From: Gadus chalcogrammus
Lineage: Eukaryota; Chordata; Actinopteri; Gadiformes; Gadidae
Assembly: GCF_026213295.1 (NCBI RefSeq)
Contig: NC_079421.1
Span: forward strand, 20,070,925 to 20,134,924
Length of the DNA: 64,000 bases
Direction of reading: 5' to 3'
The notes under the pieces are model-generated. The model was given only the letters and a program-made list of their open reading frames with translations, ran no database searches and was not told the origin of the DNA. The number at the start of each line of letters is the position of its first letter. The first letter of the stretch is position 1. Made by a program: the position numbers and the translations under genes. Of the stretch, positions 1 to 12,675 are shown piece after piece.

Positions 1-81
1 CTCCCAGTACACAAGTAGGATTTCACTCTATGCAACTGTGAATCCTCTCAGATGTTTGGTAGTAATACGCTTCTGTTGTAG

Positions 82-210
82 GACGGGGAAACAGATTCCT
101 TGAACTACGCAGCGTTGAAGTTCTCTGCCAGGAAAACCCGAGGAATGAAGAAGAACAGTGCAAGGACTGAGGAGAGTGTGTATTCTGCTGTGAGAGAAAC
201 TTGCCACTGA
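82..210 (+). CDS. NITR, 3'-terminal exon only (gene truncated by window edge)
   Basis: This is the last coding exon (exon 6) of a novel immune-type receptor whose other exons lie upstream of the window. A pyrimidine-rich tract and AG at 80-81 precede it, and the stop is TGA at 208-210. It encodes 42 residues of cytoplasmic tail beginning DGETDSLNYAALKFSARK and ending AVRETCH. Two ITIM-type motifs are visible, LNYAAL and SVYSAV, so the receptor is predicted to be inhibitory. The exon is nearly identical to the last exon of the gene at 20330-22593, and the similarity continues for about 900 bp downstream, so the two genes are recent duplicates. Family identity rests on comparison with the complete genes in this window. 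Confidence 0.85.
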   Translation, partial: DGETDSLNYAALKFSARKTRGMKKNSARTEESVYSAVRETCH

Positions 211-1130
211 AGTCCATCCACCTGGCCCTTGCCTTGTTTGAATTTCTTAATATTGTAGTCTGGTTGATGTTCATTAAATTGCTAAAGATGAAAAAGTTTA
301 TTAAATGTTTGAAATGTGGATGCACCCGCATTCATTTGAGGTTTCCTAGTAAATGAACTTTCAGGCATTGCTTTTAATAAATACAACTAACCAGCTTGCA
401 TTGTGTGTAATTATAATCCTAAATCCTAAAAATTTGATAAAATGATCAATTGAAAATTAAATCAAGATCAAATAATTAAAGTTAAACAGTTGTTCAAATA
501 AGGCTTCTCATTATGTTTGTATATTTGTGTTATCTTATGATCATATCCATCGTCAGTAATGACACAGGGTTCTTGTTGCTAGAATATTTAAACTGGTATT
601 AGAAGGAACGGCCAATGACCTTGACCATGGGGCTGTTATGCTCTGAACCACTTGGCTAACCGGCCTACATTGTTTGAAATTTGCAATGAAAAATAATGTA
701 ATGAACAGTACATACATGACTGTTTTGGATTTCAAATTAGCAAGGAAGGCCGACTACATATTTACGCTACAACATTGTGATAAAACAAATTCATATTTAT
801 TGTGGCATCAGTAGCTCATCAATAGCTCCTGGATGGTTCAATTAGGAACCTTTAACAGGACAACACTGTTCTCTCTTGAAAATCACAAATGAACACACAC
901 ACACGATTGTTGCTGGACTTTGGCTGTCCTGAAACACAGATATATCAGATGTGTGGTACCTGGTCTGCGGTTTGCAACATTCTGAGTTTGTGTGTGCGGA
1001 TCTGTGCAGAGGTTACTCCACACAGGTGTGTGTGTGGGGGGGGGGAGAGAGGGAGAGAGAGACCACAAATAAGGTAAAGTTATTAAATTACTAGAATGAA
1101 TATGAGTCAAGCGCTCAACTATTCTTCGCA
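211..1130. other. 3' flank, duplicated near 22594-23530
   Basis: No coding region is seen. An AATAAA at 376-381 is a candidate polyadenylation signal. The stretch aligns by eye with the region after the gene at 20330-22593, including a matching AC/GT-rich and purine-rich segment near 885-1070. It marks a segmental duplication covering the end of a NITR gene and its 3' flank. Confidence 0.7.
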
Positions 1131-1313
1131 AGTTTTATTCTTTCTTTCTTATTCTCTACAAACTTTGGGACCTATCTCCTTCCTCAATTTTTCACCTAGA
1201 AACTCCATTCCCATTTTAATTTTCATATTAGCTTGGAATCACGTGCTTCTTTTCTGATTTTTAAAATATTTCATACTTTTTAAGATATTCTACTTTAAAA
1301 ATACTATTTTATA

Positions 1314-1429
1314 TATATATATACACATACACATACATATACACATACATACATACATACATACATACATACATACATACATACATACATACATACATAC
1401 ATACATACATACATACATACATACATACA

Positions 1430-1465
<36 letters not shown>

Positions 1466-1474
1466 TATATATAC
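1314..1474. repeat. (CATA)n microsatellite flanked by (TA)n
   Basis: A nearly pure tetranucleotide CATA tract of more than 100 bp is bordered on both sides by AT dinucleotides. A matching tetranucleotide tract occurs in intron 4 of the gene at 20330-22593. Open frames across it are low-complexity artefacts. Confidence 0.95.
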
Positions 1475-1482
1475 ACATGACC

Positions 1483-2170
1483 TGGAACATGCCAGTGGAT
1501 CTGTGTACAGAGGTGACTCCAGGGAGAGAAGAGGGAGAACAAAAACAAGATCAAAACGAGGGCAGGCCCTGCACTTAACACCTGACAAGACAGAGACAAC
1601 ATCCTTGGCTGTGTATGAGTGGTGGGTATGTGTCTCTGGAATGGACTCATGTAGCAACTGTTGACTCCATTGCAATGGATCCCAAATGAGTACTTATTAT
1701 ATTAGACATTAGTATAACTGAAATTAATTCAATCAATCACTTCATTAAGTCTTTCATCCAAATTGGTGTGTCAGCATCATAAAAGTAAAAATACTATAAT
1801 ACAATTAAAATCTTTCCCTGTTCAAACGGACAGTCACCATTCAGTCAGTAATAGGAATATATAACCATTTCATGTTTGGTTTGTGCAGAACCTTAGCAAC
1901 ACATCCTGTTGAGACCAGAGTCAGGTCTATGTATGGTTAAGAGTTGTGGTGGTGTGTCAAAAGCAAAGACATGACCACCCACCGCCCCCGCCTCTCAACT
2001 TGCTGCCTCACTCTCTGTTAACAAACCAGTGGTTAAAACACATAGGCTATAGGGAGAAAGATCAAAGGGTGGAAGAACCTAAAGTGCTATCTTTCATGGG
2101 CTTATAATAACTGCCACTTACACTGGTGGTTATAAAAGGTTTGAGTTTCTTGAAGCTGCTCCAACACAGA
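1483..2170 (+). promoter_or_regulatory. Distal upstream module of the NITR gene at 2772
   Basis: This block recurs upstream of most NITR genes here. It contains ACATCCTGTT at 1901-1910 (reverse complement has a GGAT core, ETS-like), TGTGGT at 1945-1950 (RUNX-like), a CACC/GC-rich segment near 1975-1990 and TATAAAAGG at 2131-2139. The TATA box is about 640 bp from the exon 1 ATG, so it could drive a transcript with a long or spliced 5' UTR, or the block could act as an enhancer. Motif names come from known consensus sequences; function is inferred. Confidence 0.5.
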
Positions 2171-2639
2171 GCCCATCAATATCTCTCCGCCTAGAGCTGG
2201 GGTTAATTATGTTACTCAAACATCAAACTAATTCCATAAGATCTGTCCTAGGTCCCAGAGAGGTGCATTTAACTCCTCACTTTCAGCATTTTTCAACTAC
2301 TACTACTACTACTAATGCTACATTATCTGCTACTAATGTTACTGCTACAACCAATACTGCTTCTACTTCTACTGATAATAGTAATACATACAATTCCCAT
2401 TTTCTCATGCGATGCTTCTATCAGACTCATTCTCATAACACTGACTGTGTGTGTGTGTGTTTGTGAGATATTTATATTTTACAATGGAAATTCATAACAT
2501 TTATAGCAATTCAGCAATTTAAATCAAATGTATTCATCATTCAGGGAAAATACCAGTTCGATAAAAACAAAGTGTTTTTTTTGTTTTCAGTGTTCAGTTT
2601 AGATTTAAATCCAACATGAACTGTCCCTCATAGTAACTA
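2171..2639. other. Spacer with (ACT)n-rich and short GT tract
   Basis: No gene is seen. A trinucleotide ACT-rich stretch (about 2296-2370) and a short GT run (about 2446-2461) lie between the distal module and the proximal promoter. The same order of elements occurs before the genes at 6711 and 42756. Confidence 0.6.
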
Positions 2640-2771
2640 AATCAACCGGTGGCTTGCATCATTCAGTGCCTTTAAATTCAACCAATCACAGTGGTCCCAG
2701 GATATGTAAATGTTAGTCTAAAGTCAGAATCATTCACTTAAGTGAGTCCAGGGCTGGTTCAGCATCAAACC
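2640..2771 (+). promoter_or_regulatory. Proximal promoter-like block of the NITR gene at 2772
   Basis: This block is shared by the paralogues. It has a CCAAT box at 2682-2686 followed by ATGTAAAT at 2704-2711, one mismatch from the immunoglobulin octamer ATGCAAAT. A conserved stretch with ATTCACTT and GTGAGTCCAG then leads to the start codon. The inverted CCAAT (ATTGG) seen in most paralogues is mutated here. The promoter role is inferred from conservation and position. Confidence 0.5.
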
Positions 2772-4934
2772 ATGACAATGTTGAGTACTGCAATAACAAT
2801 TCTGAGTACTGCATGTAAGTAATGCTTTTGTATACTTGTACATAATCCATCGTAATCGTAATTCTTGTAATACGATGTTCTCCAATTTTTTTAACTAAAT
2901 GTACAACAATAGTGATGGAAGTTTCCTTCTTGTATTTCTTTATGTTTTAGTGCTGATTCAGACCCAAAAGGATCCTCAATCACTCCATTTCAAAAAAGCT
3001 GAACTTGGAGATACTGTTACTCTCAATTGTACAGTTTTGAAAAAACTGAATATCAATGAAGAGTTATACTGGTACAAGCAGACTATGGGATATAATCCCC
3101 AAATGGTAGCTAGCCGATATTATACAACAAAGATTTACAAGTCTTTTATGTTGAGGTTCAAAGTGGGAAATGGAAGTACCTTCAATTTGACAATCAGCAA
3201 CATTAAAAAAGAGGATGAAGCAAGTTATTTCTGTAAACAAGGAGGACAATATCTAAACATTTGGAATAATGGCGTTTTCCTGACCGTCAAAGGTAAATCA
3301 TATATTTGTTTGGATATTAGTTGTTTTAAATATCATGATCGAAAAATACATTTTCTCTGAGAGAGCTGCAAAGATATTTGGTTTGTTTCTTCTGATTGTT
3401 TTATTTAAATGTATAGATCCCAATGACCAGAGGTTTGTCTCCCAGGCTGTGGTCCAACAGCCTGTGTCTGCATCAGCTCAGCTGGGAGACCCTGTGGCTC
3501 TCCAGTGCTCTATTACCTCCCAGAGGACGGACCACAGTAACCAATGCCAAGGGGAACCCAGTGTGTACTGGTTCAGATCAGGACCATCTCACCCTGCTGC
3601 CATTTACATGAATGGGAACAGGAGTGGTGAATGTCAGAATAGTTCTGGGCCTCCGTCTGCTCCCCAGAGCTGTGTCTACACTCTGCCCAAGAACAATGTA
3701 GACTCCTCTGATGCTGGGACTTACTATTGTGCCCTGGCAGCATGCGGGGAAGTTGTGTTTGGAAATGGAACCAAGTTGGACGTGTTTCGAAATGGAACCA
3801 ACAAAACAGGTAAATATATATTTATAGTTCCTACATCAAGTTCAATGGATTATTTCCTCAGAATACATTCATCATTCATTATTTTGGTTATTTATCTGCC
3901 AGGACATGAATAGATTACCTTATTTCAAATTCAGAAATGTATTGCACTATTTCAGGGGATATTATATGAACTCCCAGTACAATATATGTAATTGTAGATA
4001 AAATATACCATGAGTGACACATTTTTCTGTTTGATTCTAGAACCCAATATGCATCTTGTTACCGGGGTGCTTGGAATACTGTTGGCTTGCTGTCTGTTTA
4101 TGGTTATAATCCTCTTTCTAACAAGAAATAAAAAGCAAGTTTGTGAGCATTGCAAAGGTACAGTACATCATGCACTTAGCCTATCGATATGACCTGATAT
4201 GAGCTCAGGAGAGTTTAGAGATCCCCAAGTGTTTAAGGAGAAGTTGTTCGACATATATTTGAATGGATAAAATAATCATCCCCTTTCTGCGTTTTCAAAT
4301 CTGAATTCTTTAATTTCGATTTTTAATTCTTTAAATTAAAAAGTAAACATTATTTGGTTCTGATTCTCAGGAACACTGAGAGCCTCCTACCATGTTACAC
4401 ATGACTCAGTGATTCAGGAACAACAGGTATATCTGTGTTGTGTATTTTCTGTACTATATGTATGTATTTGTATTCATTTTGATCATAAAACAACAAGTAA
4501 TCATGGAAATCACAGATTTAATAAACAATTTAAAAGCAATATTATCTGTTCTATTGGGGTATCCAGGCAATTTTAACACAAGTTGAAAATGAAATTTGAT
4601 TACAATATCTTAACAAGATGAATGTGATCTACCTGGTCAAATTAACTTATCTAGTTTGTTATGGCAGCAGACCAGCATGCTGTTAGTAATATTAGCTCCC
4701 AGAACAAAAGTAGGATTGTAGCTTTGACTTTCGCACTTTACAGCTTTGAATCCTCTAAGATGGTAGTGATTTGCTAGATTTGTTAAGAATACGTTTCTGT
4801 TGTAGGACGGAGAAACAGATTTGGAAAACTATGCAGCGTTGGAGTTCTCTGGCAGGAAAACCAAAGCAGGGAAGAAGAACATTGATTGGACTCAGGAGAG
4901 TGTGTATTCTGCTGTGAGAGAAACCTGCCACTGA
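2772..4934 (+). CDS. Novel immune-type receptor (V-I-TM-ITIM), complete
   Basis: A six-exon gene encoding about 359 aa. Exons: 2772-2814 (signal peptide MTMLSTAITILSTA), 2951-3292 (V domain), 3417-3809 (I domain), 4041-4157 (membrane), 4371-4426, 4806-4934. All introns are GT/AG and phases agree. The V domain has the paired cysteines (LNC, YFC), WYKQ and a J-like NNGVFLTV ending. The I domain has six cysteines and FGNGTKLD. Its tail is extended (NGTNKTG), adding N-glycosylation sequons relative to most paralogues. The membrane segment around GVLGILLACCLFMVIILFL has no charged residue, and VCEHCK follows it. In the tail, the first tyrosine motif reads ENYAAL, with Glu at the -2 position, so it departs from the ITIM consensus; SVYSAV conforms. 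AATAAA lies at 5034-5039. It is closest to the next gene downstream. Confidence 0.88.
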
Positions 4935-5214
4935 AATCCATCAACCAGGTCCTAATATTGTTTGATCTGGTGGATGTGCAGTACATTTCTAAAAGGGATA
5001 AAAAGTACAAGTTCAAGTAAAGATACAAGATACAATAAATAACACGATTTAGACGAAACTCAAATGGCAGGACATTTTTACAGCGCTGGTAGGAGATTAA
5101 GTTCAAAATATTTTCTTTTTAAATGGAGATGATAAAGCATATCAGTTTGTGTATCAAAATGTAGATACTTTCAGTCTATATATATATATATACATATACA
5201 CACACAAAATCCAC
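4935..5214. other. 3' UTR and flank of the gene at 2772
   Basis: AT-rich sequence with a candidate polyadenylation signal AATAAA at 5034-5039, ending in a short TA/CA run. No other gene is seen. Confidence 0.5.
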
Positions 5215-5632
5215 ATGACCTGGAACATGCCAGTGGATCTGTGTACAGAGATGACTAAAGCGAGAGAAGGGGCAGAACAAAAACAAGATAGAAACAAGGG
5301 CATGCCCTTCACTTAACACCTGACAAGACAGAGACATGACATCCTTGGCTGTGTATGAATGGTGGGTATGTGTCTCTGAAATGGACTCATGTAGCAACTG
5401 TTGTCTCCATTGCAATAGGATCCCAAATGAGTACTTATATAAGATATTAGTACAACTGAAATAAAAATCAATCACTTCATTAAGACTGTCGTCCAAATTG
5501 TTGATAACAACGACCTTAATTATTTTACTTAACTCTTTATTAAAGCACATACCAGATAAAATACTATAATACAATTAAAATAATTCCCTGTTCACTAAAC
5601 TGACTGTCGCCATTCAGGTTCAGTCAGTATTT

Positions 5633-5722
<90 letters not shown>

Positions 5723-6589
5723 GGAATATATAACCATTTCACCATTTCATGTTTGGTTTCTGCAGAACGTTAGAAACACATCCTGTTGAGACCAGAGTCA
5801 GGTCTATGTATGGTTACGGGTTGTGGTGGTGTTTAAAAAACAAAGACATTACCAGCCACCGCCCCGCCTCTCACTTGCTGCCTCACTCTGTTAACAAAAC
5901 AGTGGTTAGAACACATACACTATAGGGAGGAAGACTAAAGGAAGAAGAACCTAAAGCATTATCTTTCATGGGCTTCTTGTATTAACTGCCACTTACAGTG
6001 GTGGTTATAAAAAGCTTGAGCTTCTCGGAGTTGCTCTAACACAGATCAAATCCATATCTCTCTTCACCCCTAGCTGGGGTTCATTTTGGTAATCGATCTA
6101 ATAGAATTAAACTAATTCAATAAGTTCTGTCCTAGGTCATAGAGAGGTGCATCTCTTAACTCGTCACTTTCAGTAGTTTTCAACTACTACTAATGCTACA
6201 GTGTCTGCTACTAATGTTACTGTTACTACCACTACTACTGATAATGGTATTACATACATTTCCCATTTTCTATTCGACCCATAACAATGTGACATAATTA
6301 ACATGTCTCTAGATTTGTTCTCCAATACAGTAGTCCCCATTTCTGTCTTCATACCATCTAATGATCAGGCATTTAAGCTATATAAACTGTGTGTGTGCGT
6401 GTGTGTGAGAGATATTTCTATTTTACAATGGAAATCATAACATTGATAGCAATCCAGCAAGCAAAATCGAATGTATTCATCATTTAGGGAAAATACCAGT
6501 TAGACAAAAACAAAAGTGAACGACAATGGTTTTCAGTGTTCGATTTAGATTTAAATCCAACATGAACTTTACCTCGCAGTAACTAAGTC
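5215..6589 (+). promoter_or_regulatory. Distal upstream module of the NITR gene at 6711
   Basis: A paralogous copy of the block at 1483-2170. It has the ETS-like CATCCTGTT near 5779, TGTGGT within 5821-5830, a GC-rich CCGCCCC stretch near 5858 and TATAAAAAG near 6006. An ACT-rich tract (about 6180-6240) and a short GT tract (about 6390-6408) follow. It is interrupted by the (TA)n repeat at 5636-5716. No gene is seen. Confidence 0.45.
5636..5716. repeat. (TA)n microsatellite
   Basis: About 80 bp of uninterrupted TA dinucleotides sit inside the distal upstream module. The copy near 41860 has only a short TA run at the same place, so the tract expanded after duplication. Confidence 0.95.
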
Positions 6590-6710
6590 AATCTGTGGCT
6601 TGCATCACCTCCAAGTTCAACCAATCACAGTGGTCCCAGGATATGTAAATGTTAGTCTATAGTCAGAATCATTCACTTCAGTGAGTCCAGCACTGGGTCG
6701 GCATTAAACC
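6590..6710 (+). promoter_or_regulatory. Proximal promoter-like block of the NITR gene at 6711
   Basis: CCAAT at 6621-6625 and the octamer-like ATGTAAAT within 6643-6650 precede the conserved TCATTCACTTCAGTGAGTCC stretch. The order and spacing are the same as before the gene at 2772. Confidence 0.5.
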
Positions 6711-8868
6711 ATGACATGGTTGAGTACCGCAATAACAATTCTGAGTACTGCATGTAAGTATATTTTTTTGTATAGTTGTACATTATCTATTGCAATCATA
6801 ATTCTTGAAGTATGATGTTATTCCATTTTGCATAGTAAATGTACAACAATAGTGATGGAAGTTTCTTTCTTGTATTTCTTTATGTTTTAGTGCTGATTCA
6901 GACCCAAAAGGATCCTCAATTACTCCATTTGAAAAAAGTTGAACTTAGGGATACTGTTACTCTCAATTGTACAGTTTTGAAAAACCAGAATATCAATGAA
7001 GAGTTATACTGGTACAAGCAATCTCTGGGATATAATCCCCAAATGGTAGCTAGCAGGTATTATACATCAAAGATTTACCCGTCTTTTATTTTGAGGTTCA
7101 AAGCAGGAAATGGAAGTAACTTCAATTTGACAATCAGCAATGTTCAAAAAGAGGATGAAGCAAATTATTTCTGTAATCAAGGAGGACAATATCTAAACAT
7201 TTGGAACAATGGTGTTTTCCTGACCGTCAAAGGTAAATCATATATTTGTTTGGACATTTGTTGTTTTAAATATCATGATCGAAAATAATCTTCTCTGAAA
7301 GAGCTGCAGAGATATTTGGTTTGTTTCTTATGATCGTTTTATTTAACTGTATAGATCCCAATGACCAGAGGTTTGACTCCCAGACTGTGGTCCAACAGCC
7401 TGTGTCTGCATCAGCTCAGCTGGGAGACCCTGTGGCTCTCCAGTGCTCTATTACCTCCCAGAGGACGGACCACAGTAACAAGTGCCAGGGGGAACCCAGT
7501 GTGTACTGGTTCAGATCAGGATCACGACCTTCTCACCCTGCAGTCGTTTACATGAATGGGAACAGGAGTGGTGAATGTCAGAATAGTTCTGGGCCTCCGT
7601 CTGCTCCACAGAGCTGTGTCTACACTCTCCCCAAGAACAATGTAGACTCCTCTGATGCTGGGACTTACTACTGTGCCCTGGCAGCATGTGGGGAAGTTGT
7701 GTTTGGAAATGGAACTAAGCTAGACGTGTTGCAAAATGATACTAACAAAACAGGTCAATACCAATACTATATATATATCGTTCCTACTTCAAGTTCAATG
7801 GATTATTTCATTAAAATAAATTTATCATTTAGGTTATTTAAAATTATTTCAAATTCAGGAAAGTATTGTACTATTTCAGTTTTCATTATATGAACTTCCA
7901 GTACAATATATGTACCGGTAATTGTATACAAAATATACCATGAGTGACACATTTTTCTGTTTGATTCTAGAACCCTACAGGCATCTAGTAACCGTGGTGC
8001 TTGGAATACCGTTGGCTTGCTGTCTGGTTGTGATTATAATCCTCTTCCAAACCAGAAATAAAAAGCAAGTTTGTGAGCATTGCAAAGGTACAGTACACTA
8101 TACACTTAGCCTATTGATACGATCTGATATGAGCTAATGACAGGTTAGAGATACCCGAGTGTTTATAGAGAAGTTTGTAATCTTTATCCATAAATTAGTC
8201 TCTTGGAAATTATATTGTACCGAAATTGACCACAAATTGTTTGAAGCATATATTTGAATAGATAAAATAATCATTCCCTTTGTGTGATTCCCAGGAACAC
8301 TGAGAGCCTCCTACCATGTTGCACATGACTCAGTGATTCAGGAACAACAGGTATATCTGTGCTGTGTATCTTCTGTATTATATGTATGTATTTTTATTCA
8401 TATTGATCATAAAACAACTGTATGATTTAGTATTCAGGGAAATCACAGATTGAATATACAATTTAAAAGCAATATGATCTGTTCAGTTGGATATCCCTGC
8501 AATATTAAAACAAGTTAAAAATGTTATTTGATCGCAATATCTTAACTAGATGAATTTAAGATACCTGGTCAAATTAATAGATCTATTTTGTTATGGCAGC
8601 AGACCACATGTTGTTAGTATTATTAGCTCCCAGCACAAAAGTAGAATTGTAGCTTTGACTTTCGCACTTTGCAGCTGTGAATCCTCTAAGAAGATGGTAG
8701 TGTTTTGCTCGATTTGGTAGTAATGAGCTTCTGTTGTAGGACGGAGAAACAGATTTGGAAAACTATGCAGCGTTGGAGTTCTCTGGCAGGAAAACCAAAG
8801 CAAGAAAGAAGAACAGTGAAAGGACTCAGGAGAGTGTGTATTCTGCTGTGAGAGAAACCTGCCACTGA
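6711..8868 (+). CDS. Novel immune-type receptor (V-I-TM-ITIM), complete
   Basis: A six-exon gene encoding about 361 aa. Exons: 6711-6753, 6891-7232 (V), 7355-7753 (I), 7971-8087 (TM), 8295-8350, 8740-8868. The signal peptide begins MTWLSTAITILSTA. The V domain has LNC, WYKQ and NYFC and is very close to that of the gene at 2772. The I domain carries a two-residue insertion (SGSRPSHPAV instead of SGPSHPAA) and the extended tail NDTNKTG. The membrane segment VVLGIPLACCLVVIIILF is uncharged. The first cytoplasmic tyrosine is ENYAAL, the same non-consensus form as its neighbour; the second, SVYSAV, fits the ITIM consensus. This gene and the one at 2772 form a recent tandem pair. Confidence 0.88.
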
Positions 8869-10049
<1,181 letters not shown>

Positions 10050-10059
10050 TACTTTGAGT

Positions 10060-10528
10060 GGAGTCAGCGCTGTCCTCCCTCCCTCCCTGTCCTCAGCGGG
10101 AGGCGGCGTTTCTCCGAGCTGAACCTCCTCATCAACATATCCTTCCACTCAGACGTAAACTTGTGAGTCAGGTCCTTTTCAAAAGCAAGCTGAATCTGCT
10201 GGGCCTTGCGTCTGTGCAGCATACCGTGCCGATGCTCTGAGAAGACGTTTTTCAACGTGGAAAATTAGTTTTTACACATTGCTGTGGAAGCTCCTAAAGT
10301 TAGGGCAAGGTGTAGGCTGTGAGAACAGTCGGCATAGACTGGAGTTCGGGGGGAATCAGGGTGTCATTAATTTTCTTAACCAGGAACTCACGAGCCACAG
10401 TATATTCAGATTCAGCCACATCAGTTCCAGCTAATAGCAGGAGAGGGGTTACCTTTGATGGGTCCAGGAAATTATCTGACTGATTATTAGACTGCAAGGG
10501 CTTTTCAACCACTTACGAATATCCATGA
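10060..10528 (-). mobile_element. Degenerate protein-coding fragment, probably from a DNA transposon
   Basis: On the minus strand, an ATG at 10526-10528 opens a short frame starting MDIRKWLKS. A frameshift then leads into a longer stretch (10512-10300) and a third piece (10255-10064) with a charged, soluble-protein composition (for example KDLTHKFTSEWKDM). The frames are broken and no intact protein remains. An MDIRKW-type start and a multi-frame relic in a repeat-rich zone suggest a transposase or transposon-associated protein, but I cannot assign a superfamily. Confidence 0.35.
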
Positions 10529-10804
10529 TGATGAACTAGAAATGAAAGAAAGCTAGCGAAAACTCATCCAGCTTCACTTTTCAAAAATGCGCGGTAACTG
10601 TTAGCCACGTAGCCAGCAGATTTACGTAGCTAGCAGATTTAATAGTCCGCCAAAGACGTTGACGTCGCTTTGCAACCGAAGACGCTGGGATTGACAATTT
10701 ATCGGACTACTTGCAGAGTGCTACCAAAGACGCCATTAGAGGCAAAAAAAAGCCTTTGTTTACCTTGACAGCGGTCAATTATACTTGGCAACGGTGAATT
10801 AGTA

Positions 10805-10955
10805 AGGAATCATCACCGAGAGGCCGGGCAATAAACAGTTTGATATATCCGGCTCGTGGACTGCTTACCGCCCGAGACGAAGACGAGGGCGGTAACCTTC
10901 CGCGAGCCGGGCATATCAAACTGTTTATTGCCCTGCCTTGAGGTGATTATTCCGT
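10805..10955. repeat. Long inverted repeat (hairpin) typical of a MITE end or foldback element
   Basis: The left arm around 10826-10855 (GGGCAATAAACAGTTTGATA, then CCGGCTCG) is matched in reverse complement by the right arm around 10909-10934. An inner ACCGCCC/GGGCGGT pair and outer ATCACC/GGTGAT arms extend it. The two arms fold around a short central segment near 10878. Strong self-complementarity and GC-rich inner arms are typical of non-autonomous foldback elements. Confidence 0.65.
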
Positions 10956-12060
10956 TTATTCTACTTCGCGCCGGCCAACATAATAAAACAATAAAAAAAG
11001 GCCTACTTTAATAATTAGCCTTTTTCTTATTCGTATTGCATGCTTATTAAATGTATACTCTGTTTAAGTTCATCTCCCTCGAAAAGTAGTTCCCTTTAGA
11101 ACTACGGTGAATAATGTTAGCTCTGCTCAGCTGTAGGTAACTCGTTTCTATAGCAACCACACAAGGCTGGATCTGATCACTAGTTTAATAACGTAGTTGC
11201 TACATTCGTATCAAGTCAGCTTTAATGACGATCGATCAAACATGCACTCCTTGGTTTATTTTTACAATGGACCTCATGTTGGAAATGTATGTGATAGAAA
11301 ACTATACAAGCGGCGTATTGATCTACTGTGCTCAGTCAACAGCAAGTAGAACCGACAAGTCAGCGGGCAATATGCCGGATTAATGCACCCCTCCCAGCCA
11401 ATCAGAATCGAGCATTCTTAAATGAAGTAGAGCACATGCCACTGACTGAAGTGATCTATTGCTTTTATACAACGGTTACTGTTATGGCGAAACGAAAGTC
11501 ATAGACACACTACATTTAAAAAGAAACCAAGAAAGTCAAAGTAGCCGTTTTATTAAAGACTACCAAAAAGTAGTCCCTCCTGGCTGCCGCTATGCATCGA
11601 CGGTCGCTATGCAACACACTTTAGAGTCCCTCCGAGAGAAGGCTCCGACAGAGCGGTTCGCCGGCAATTTATCCTATGGAGCAGTTCGCTCGCCGATTTT
11701 AGACTTCAGTGAACTGTGCTATTGCTTTTATACAACTGTTAAAATTATGGCAAAATTACTTCACACACACACTAGTAAAAATACGGTTGTATTCTTTGAC
11801 ACTTTCCACTTCAAGGCGCGGAGTGATACTTTCACAAAATGATTGGGCGTCATAGCAGTTAAGTATACGCTCATTATACAACAGTTAGGAACCAATCAGA
11901 TCACTGGATTCAGGCCCCAATAGATCACGACCATAGACATCTTCACGACAGGCTGTGGTATGTGCTCATTATACCACTGTTAAGGGGCGTTGTCCGGCCC
12001 CGACGCGCAGCGGAGGGCCGGCGACCCCCTTCAAGAACTAGGTGGCGCCAGAGTTGTGTC
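10956..12060. mobile_element. Probable non-autonomous DNA transposon cluster
   Basis: No gene is supported. Related phrases recur: TATTGCTTTTATACAAC at about 11458 and 11720, and CTCATTATAC with CTGTTA near 11870 and 11965. An open frame at 11459-11842 covers this material and looks fortuitous. A GC-rich palindromic end lies at about 11995-12030. Repeated internal motifs and AT-rich arms suggest nested MITEs; class unknown. Confidence 0.35.
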
Positions 12061-12631
12061 TTATTACTAAAGGAACTCAAAACCAAGTTATTGTAATAAG
12101 CCATTTATTTTAAAACAACAATTCAAACCTCATTTTGATGAACTTAATAGAACTTGAATTGTAAATAATTCGATTTTAAAGATTTTTAGGTAAGCTATTC
12201 TCCTTCTGTGAGGATGTATACATTCTGCTGTCCAGGCAGAAGCATGTGGGCTTGACTCACCAATGCTCTCCATACACACTGCTTTGAGATATTCAGTTTC
12301 CTGCTACAAACCTATTTGCATTTATTTCTTTGGTCTCGAGGGAGAGGCACCTCAGACCTAATTTCCTCTCTCTGTTCTGTGAATGATATCCAATCAATTA
12401 TAGGCAATAAAATGTGTTCATGGAAAGTCAGCAACGTTTAAATAGCATGAACACCTGCTCTTCCCTGCAAGGTGGGCCATTTAATCATGCATGAGTGAAA
12501 TGTATGTGAATGAAATATATACAAATAAATGTTATATTTGCAGATATTGTGGAGACACGTAGAAAGTGCAAATCTAGGTTAAGAATGCACATGCGCACAC
12601 ATACACACACACACAACCAGATGCACGCAAA

Positions 12632-12675
<44 letters not shown>

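Noticed and set aside
1346..1459. CRISPR-like regular repeat array
   Set aside because: Simple tetranucleotide repeat without spacers in a eukaryotic genome.
1290..1675. Met-Tyr-Val-Cys repeat open frames
   Set aside because: Translation of the (CATA)n array.
2899..2950. Start codon MYNNSDGSF directly before the V exon
   Set aside because: This lies in intron 1. The short signal-peptide exon at 2772-2814 with a GTAAGT donor is conserved in all units and gives the better start.
3335..3416. Methionine start immediately upstream of each I-domain exon
   Set aside because: The frame continues into the upstream intron by chance. The AG acceptor and matching phase show that the I domain is an internal exon.
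4783..5106. Recurrent minus-strand open frames over the last NITR exon (also at 8591, 22406, 34489, 40170, 44738, 56760)
   Set aside because: They are antisense shadows of the conserved tail exon. They recur only because the exon itself is conserved, and they lack start, splice or domain evidence.
11459..11842. 127-residue open frame as a host gene
   Set aside because: It runs through repeated MITE-like motifs and ends in low-complexity residues; no splice context or domain.
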